From Actinomycetes bacterium (GTDB lineage Bacteria; Actinomycetota; Actinomycetes; Actinomycetales; Microbacteriaceae): DNA of 10,367 bases. A program made the translations under genes and the position numbers. Within the stretch, counting starts at the first letter, position 1. Every line of letters begins with the position of its first letter. A model generated the notes under the pieces. It saw only the letters and a list, made by a program, of their open reading frames with translations. It did not search any database and was not told the DNA's origin. Shown here piece after piece: positions 8,119 through 10,367 of the stretch. Location of the stretch: contig JAEYUT010000268.1 of the NCBI GenBank assembly GCA_023432305.1, forward strand, positions 1 through 10,367, in the 5' to 3' direction.

Positions 8119-8847
8119 GTGCCGACCTACCGTGATGAAGCCGTCGTGCTGCGCACCCACAAGCTGGGTGAAGCCGACCGCATCGTGACGATGCTGAGCC
8201 GCCGTCACGGCAAGATCCGTGCCGTCGCGAAGGGCGTGCGGCGCACCGGGTCGCGTTTCGGGGCGCGTCTGGAGCCGTTCATGGTCGTCGACGTGCAGTG
8301 CTACGAGGGGCGCAGCCTCGACATCGTGCAGCAGGCCGAGACGCTCGGCGCGTACGGCGGCGACATCGCCTCCGACTACGCCCGCTACACGGCGGCGACC
8401 GCGATGGTCGAGACGGCGGATCGGCTCACCGAGCACGAGGCGGGTCTGCAGCATTTCCTGCTGCTCATCGGTGCGCTCAGGTCACTCGCGCGCGGTGAGC
8501 ACTCCCCGGGTCTCACGCTCGACTCGTACCTTCTGCGGGCGCTCTCGATCGCCGGATGGGCTCCGAGCTTCGTCGACTGCGCGGTCACGGGCGCGCCGGG
8601 TCCTCACACGGCGTTCGTGCCGCAACTCGGTGGCGTCGTCTCGGATGAGGCGGCGCCCCCGGGAAGTCCGCGCCTGGATCCTGCGACGCTCGGTCTGCTC
8701 GCCGCGCTGCTGGCCGGCGACTGGGAGACGGCGGAGGCCGCCGATGAGCGCACCCGGGCGCAGGCGAGCGGTGTGACCGCGGCGTACACCCAGTTCCATC
8801 TGGAGCGAGGGCTCCGCTCGCTCGAGCACGTCGACCGCACGAGCTGA
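8119..8847 (+). CDS. recO: DNA repair protein RecO
   Basis: RecO works with RecR (and RecF) to load RecA on single-stranded DNA bound by SSB, in recombination repair of gaps. The protein has 242 residues, a normal length. The N-terminal OB-fold (about 1-80) shows the family pattern [24 protein letters not shown], then [12 protein letters not shown] and RLEPF. A helical C-terminal domain follows, with [21 protein letters not shown]. At the usual CxxC...CxxC zinc site only Cys154 remains; the other three expected positions are Thr157, Ser175 and Ala178, so zinc binding is probably lost. GTG 8119 is chosen because the family N-terminus begins there. recO followed by uppS is a common actinobacterial order, although here a minus-strand pair sits between them. 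Confidence 0.95.
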   Translation: MPTYRDEAVVLRTHKLGEADRIVTMLSRRHGKIRAVAKGVRRTGSRFGARLEPFMVVDVQCYEGRSLDIVQQAETLGAYGGDIASDYARYTAATAMVETADRLTEHEAGLQHFLLLIGALRSLARGEHSPGLTLDSYLLRALSIAGWAPSFVDCAVTGAPGPHTAFVPQLGGVVSDEAAPPGSPRLDPATLGLLAALLAGDWETAEAADERTRAQASGVTAAYTQFHLERGLRSLEHVDRTS

Positions 8848-8855
8848 GTCGCGCC

Positions 8856-9293
8856 TCAGGCTGCGAGGGATGCCTCGAGGTGGTCGAGGCATCCCTGCCA
8901 GCCCTGCTCGTGCTCGGACGCGGCCTCGGCGCTCAGTCCCGTCTCGGTGACGACGACGCGCGTGCCGCTGTCCTCTTCGAGGAACCTGACCTCGATGAGG
9001 GACGCCTCCTGCATGTCCTCGCCGGCGACGGTGCCCTCGATCACGAGCCGCGCGGGGGCATCGAACACACGGTAGGTGCCCTCTTCGGCGTACGCGTCGC
9101 CGTCGGGGGCGGGACCGAAGCGGACGAGGTAGCCGCCGCCGACACCGGGCGTCACCTCCGCGTGACCGACGATCCATTCGTCGACGGGCGAATACCAGGT
9201 CTTCAGGAGCTCCGGCTCGGTCCAGCAGCGGAACACCGTCTCGCGGGGTGCGCGGAAGGTGCGCTCGAGAGCGATGGTGCGGTCACCGGTCAT
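8856..9293 (-). CDS. SRPBCC / AHSA1-like domain protein
   Basis: This 145-residue single-domain protein has the START/Bet v1-like (SRPBCC) fold of the AHSA1 (activator of Hsp90 ATPase homologue 1-like) family. Diagnostic pieces are the N-terminal ALERTFRAPRETVFRCWTEPELLKTWYSP, where a helix packs over the ligand cavity, the central GTYRVFDAPARLVIEG strand-turn-strand, and the C-terminal helix HEQGWQGCLDHLEASL. These proteins bind small hydrophobic ligands in a central pocket; most bacterial members have no known ligand and are not shown to act on Hsp90. The start overlaps the end of the arsR-family gene by 11 nt, so it is the second gene of a coupled two-gene operon. ArsR-AHSA1 pairs are a frequent arrangement, suggesting that the regulator controls this protein. 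It is convergent with recO, 8 nt apart. Confidence 0.9.
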   Translation of the reverse strand: MTGDRTIALERTFRAPRETVFRCWTEPELLKTWYSPVDEWIVGHAEVTPGVGGGYLVRFGPAPDGDAYAEEGTYRVFDAPARLVIEGTVAGEDMQEASLIEVRFLEEDSGTRVVVTETGLSAEAASEHEQGWQGCLDHLEASLAA

Positions 9294-9621
9294 GGTGGTC
9301 TCCTTCGTCGAGGGTGCGTTCGAGGGCGTCGAGGCGCGTGGTCCAGGTGCGGCGCTGGCGGTCGATCCAGTCGGCGACCTCGGCCAGTGCGCCTCGCTCG
9401 AGGCTGCACATCCGCACGCGTCCGCGTTTGCGCGTCGTGACGAGGCCGGCGTCGGCGAGCACGCCCAGGTGCCGCACGGCGGTGGGCAGTGCGATGCCGT
9501 AGGGCTCGGCCAGTTCGCTCACGGATGCGGGCCCGCGTGAGAGCCGCTCGATCATCCCGCGCCTGGTCGGGTCGGCGAGAGCCGTGAACACCCGGTCGGC
9601 CCCGGCAGCATGCTTAGCCAT
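9283..9621 (-). CDS. ArsR-family winged-helix transcriptional repressor
   Basis: This 112-residue regulator has the ArsR winged helix-turn-helix across about residues 10-80: VFTALADPTRRGMIERLSRG (helix 1-2), VSELAEPYGIALPTAVRHLGVLADAGLV (helix-turn-helix, recognition helix around ALPTAVRHL), and the wing TTRKRGRVRMCSL. The C-terminal helix WIDRQRRTWTTRLDALERTL probably makes the dimer. It has a single cysteine and no ELCVCDL-like metal motif, so it is unlikely to be a metal sensor. ATG 9621 is chosen over an in-frame start at 9687 because a -35/-10 promoter lies directly upstream and the extra 22 residues match nothing. It overlaps the AHSA1-like gene by 11 nt. An inverted repeat covering its -10 and ATG points to autorepression. 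The ligand is unknown. Confidence 0.93.
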   Translation of the reverse strand: MAKHAAGADRVFTALADPTRRGMIERLSRGPASVSELAEPYGIALPTAVRHLGVLADAGLVTTRKRGRVRMCSLERGALAEVADWIDRQRRTWTTRLDALERTLDEGDHHDR

Positions 9622-9633
9622 GTCGCTAAGTAT
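9610..9633. promoter_or_regulatory. Probable ArsR-family operator (inverted repeat)
   Basis: CTTAGC (9613-9618) and GCTAAG (9625-9630) are perfect inverted arms around CATGTC. Counting outward, the arms reach 9 bp with one mismatched pair (9610-9618 and 9625-9633). The site covers most of the -10 and the ATG of the arsR-family gene, so bound repressor would block RNA polymerase. Such AT-rich inverted repeats at the promoter are typical ArsR-family operators. The site stands out as AT-rich against its GC-rich surroundings. Confidence 0.7.
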
Positions 9634-9657
9634 TGACCCGGCGCATGCCGCTGTCAA
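9629..9657 (-). promoter_or_regulatory. Strong leaderless promoter of the arsR-AHSA1 operon
   Basis: On the minus strand a perfect TTGACA (9657-9652) and AATACT (9634-9629) are separated by the ideal 17 bp. The -10 ends 7 nt before ATG 9621, so the transcript should begin at the start codon. It is the best sigma-A-type promoter in the window. Confidence 0.75.
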
Positions 9658-9693
9658 CGCCGAAGCGCTCGCCGCATCCGCCAGCACCTGCCG

Positions 9694-9699
9694 TATCGT
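9694..9699 (+). promoter_or_regulatory. Predicted -10 element (TATCGT) upstream of uppS
   Basis: TATCGT fits TAnnnT and ends 6 nt before the GTG at 9706. A transcript would start at about that GTG, opening a 7-codon ORF and leaving only about 20 nt before uppS. No good -35 is visible at 16-18 bp. The site is 37 nt from the divergent arsR -35. Confidence 0.45.
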
Positions 9700-9705
9700 C
9701 GAAGA

Positions 9706-9729
9706 GTGACGGAAGCGACCACCCGATGA
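9706..9729 (+). CDS. Possible leaderless mini-ORF coupled to uppS
   Basis: GTG 9706 opens a 7-codon ORF reading MTEATTR and stopping at TGA 9727-9729, which overlaps the uppS ATG (9726) as ATGA. Its GTG lies 6 nt after a -10-like hexamer, where a leaderless ribosome would load. Ending on uppS, it could hand ribosomes to uppS by termination-reinitiation. A GGAAG (9711-9715) inside it may serve as a weak Shine-Dalgarno for uppS directly. The peptide is too short to judge by coding statistics, so this rests on position alone. Confidence 0.35.
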   Translation: MTEATTR

Positions 9730-10367
9730 CCCCCGTGCCGAAGACGCACAAGGATGCCGTCGACTTCGTGCCGATCGACTGGACCGGCCAGCACCCGCCC
9801 GCGATCCCCGCGTCCGAGGTGCCCGCGCACGTCGCGATCGTCATGGACGGCAACGGGCGCTGGGCCAACCGTCGAGGCCTCACCCGCGTGGAAGGACACA
9901 AGGCCGGCGAAGCCGCCCTGCTGGATGTCGTCGCCGGCGCGATCCAGATCGGGGTGAAGCACCTCTCCGTCTACGCGTTCTCCACCGAGAACTGGAAGCG
10001 CAGCCCCGACGAGGTGCGCTTCCTCATGGGCTTCAACCGGGACGTTCTGCACCGTCGCCGCGACCAGCTCAACGAATGGGGCGTGCGTGTGCGCTGGGCG
10101 GGACGCCGGCCCAAGCTCTGGCGCTCTGTCATCGACGAGCTGCAGTTCGCCGAGCGCCTCACCGCGCACAACTCGACGCTCACCCTCACGATGTGCGTCA
10201 ACTACGGCGGCCGCACCGAGATCGCCGACGCCGTGCGCGGCATCGCCGCCGAGGTCGCCGCAGGACGCCTGTCGCCGAACCGCATCTCCGAGAAGACCAT
10301 CCAGAAGCACCTCTACGTGCCCGACCTCCCCGACGTCGACCTCTTCGTGCGCAGCTCCGGCGAGCAG
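9726..10367 (+). CDS. uppS: Isoprenyl transferase / undecaprenyl diphosphate synthase (cis-prenyltransferase), 3' end outside the window
   Basis: This enzyme adds isopentenyl diphosphate units in cis to an allylic primer, making the long-chain polyprenyl diphosphate that becomes the lipid carrier for peptidoglycan and other wall polymers. It acts in the cytosol at the membrane. The visible 214 residues include the catalytic loop [13 protein letters not shown] (Asp41, equivalent to the essential Asp26 of the E. coli enzyme), [19 protein letters not shown] (83-93), CVNYGGR, and the beginning RSSGEQ of the conserved RxSGEQR motif, where the window ends. Family length of about 250 suggests some 40 residues are missing. 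ATG 9726 starts an N-terminal extension ([23 protein letters not shown]) typical of actinobacterial homologues. Product chain length cannot be told from sequence alone, and other cis-prenyltransferases of this family are possible. Confidence 0.96.
   Translation, partial: MTPVPKTHKDAVDFVPIDWTGQHPPAIPASEVPAHVAIVMDGNGRWANRRGLTRVEGHKAGEAALLDVVAGAIQIGVKHLSVYAFSTENWKRSPDEVRFLMGFNRDVLHRRRDQLNEWGVRVRWAGRRPKLWRSVIDELQFAERLTAHNSTLTLTMCVNYGGRTEIADAVRGIAAEVAAGRLSPNRISEKTIQKHLYVPDLPDVDLFVRSSGEQ

Noticed and set aside
9622..9687. ATG at 9687 as start of the arsR-type gene
   Set aside because: The TTGACA/AATACT promoter and the operator lie downstream of it, and the ArsR domain is complete from 9621.
9654..10310. 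Minus-strand open frame opposite uppS
   Set aside because: The plus strand encodes clear cis-prenyltransferase motifs throughout; the minus frame has none and is a shadow.

Overview
The window is high-GC DNA, roughly 68-70% by eye, with dense genes, strong C/G bias at third codon positions and very short intergenic gaps. This fits an actinobacterium. The order era - (accessory block) - leuA - TRIC-family channel - recO - uppS, together with the protein sequences, suggests a member of the Microbacteriaceae. That family assignment is inference from gene content; no rRNA or other marker is present.

Layout. (1) Positions 1-290 hold the end of era (KH domain of the ribosome-assembly GTPase). (2) Positions 291-4533 hold a same-strand signalling and export module: a NarL/LuxR-type two-component system (membrane sensor kinase and response regulator, overlapping by ATGA), then a MacB-type ABC transporter (ATPase and FtsX-like permease, overlapping by one base). 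Each half has its own promoter, with the same -10 (TAGCGT) exactly 7 nt before its ATG, and inverted repeats just upstream. (3) A convergent lipoprotein gene of unknown function lies at 4540-5166 on the minus strand. (4) leuA (5374-7134) is preceded by a 14-codon leader peptide with four consecutive Leu codons and an RNA that can fold in mutually exclusive ways, one of which covers the leuA Shine-Dalgarno. (5) A 64-nt imperfect hairpin separates leuA from a convergent TRIC-type cation channel gene (7230-7970, minus). (6) recO (8119-8847) has lost the usual zinc-binding cysteines. (7) A minus-strand arsR-family regulator / SRPBCC (AHSA1-like) pair (9621 to 8856) has a textbook promoter with an inverted-repeat operator over the -10 and start codon. 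(8) uppS (9726 to the window edge) appears to be preceded by a leaderless 7-codon mini-ORF that overlaps it by ATGA.

How the parts work together. The core genes are housekeeping: ribosome assembly (Era), leucine synthesis (LeuA), recombination repair (RecO) and cell-wall lipid carrier synthesis (UppS). The kinase/regulator/ABC block looks like a self-contained envelope-sensing or export unit inserted among them. The recurring theme is leaderless initiation: at least five starts have a -10-like hexamer ending 6-7 nt before the start codon, with no room for a 5' UTR, and two more (recO and the TRIC gene) are weaker candidates. The most interesting part is the leuA leader. I saw no tRNA, rRNA, CRISPR array, insertion sequence or transposase. 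I see no wholly new system; the novelty is regulatory.
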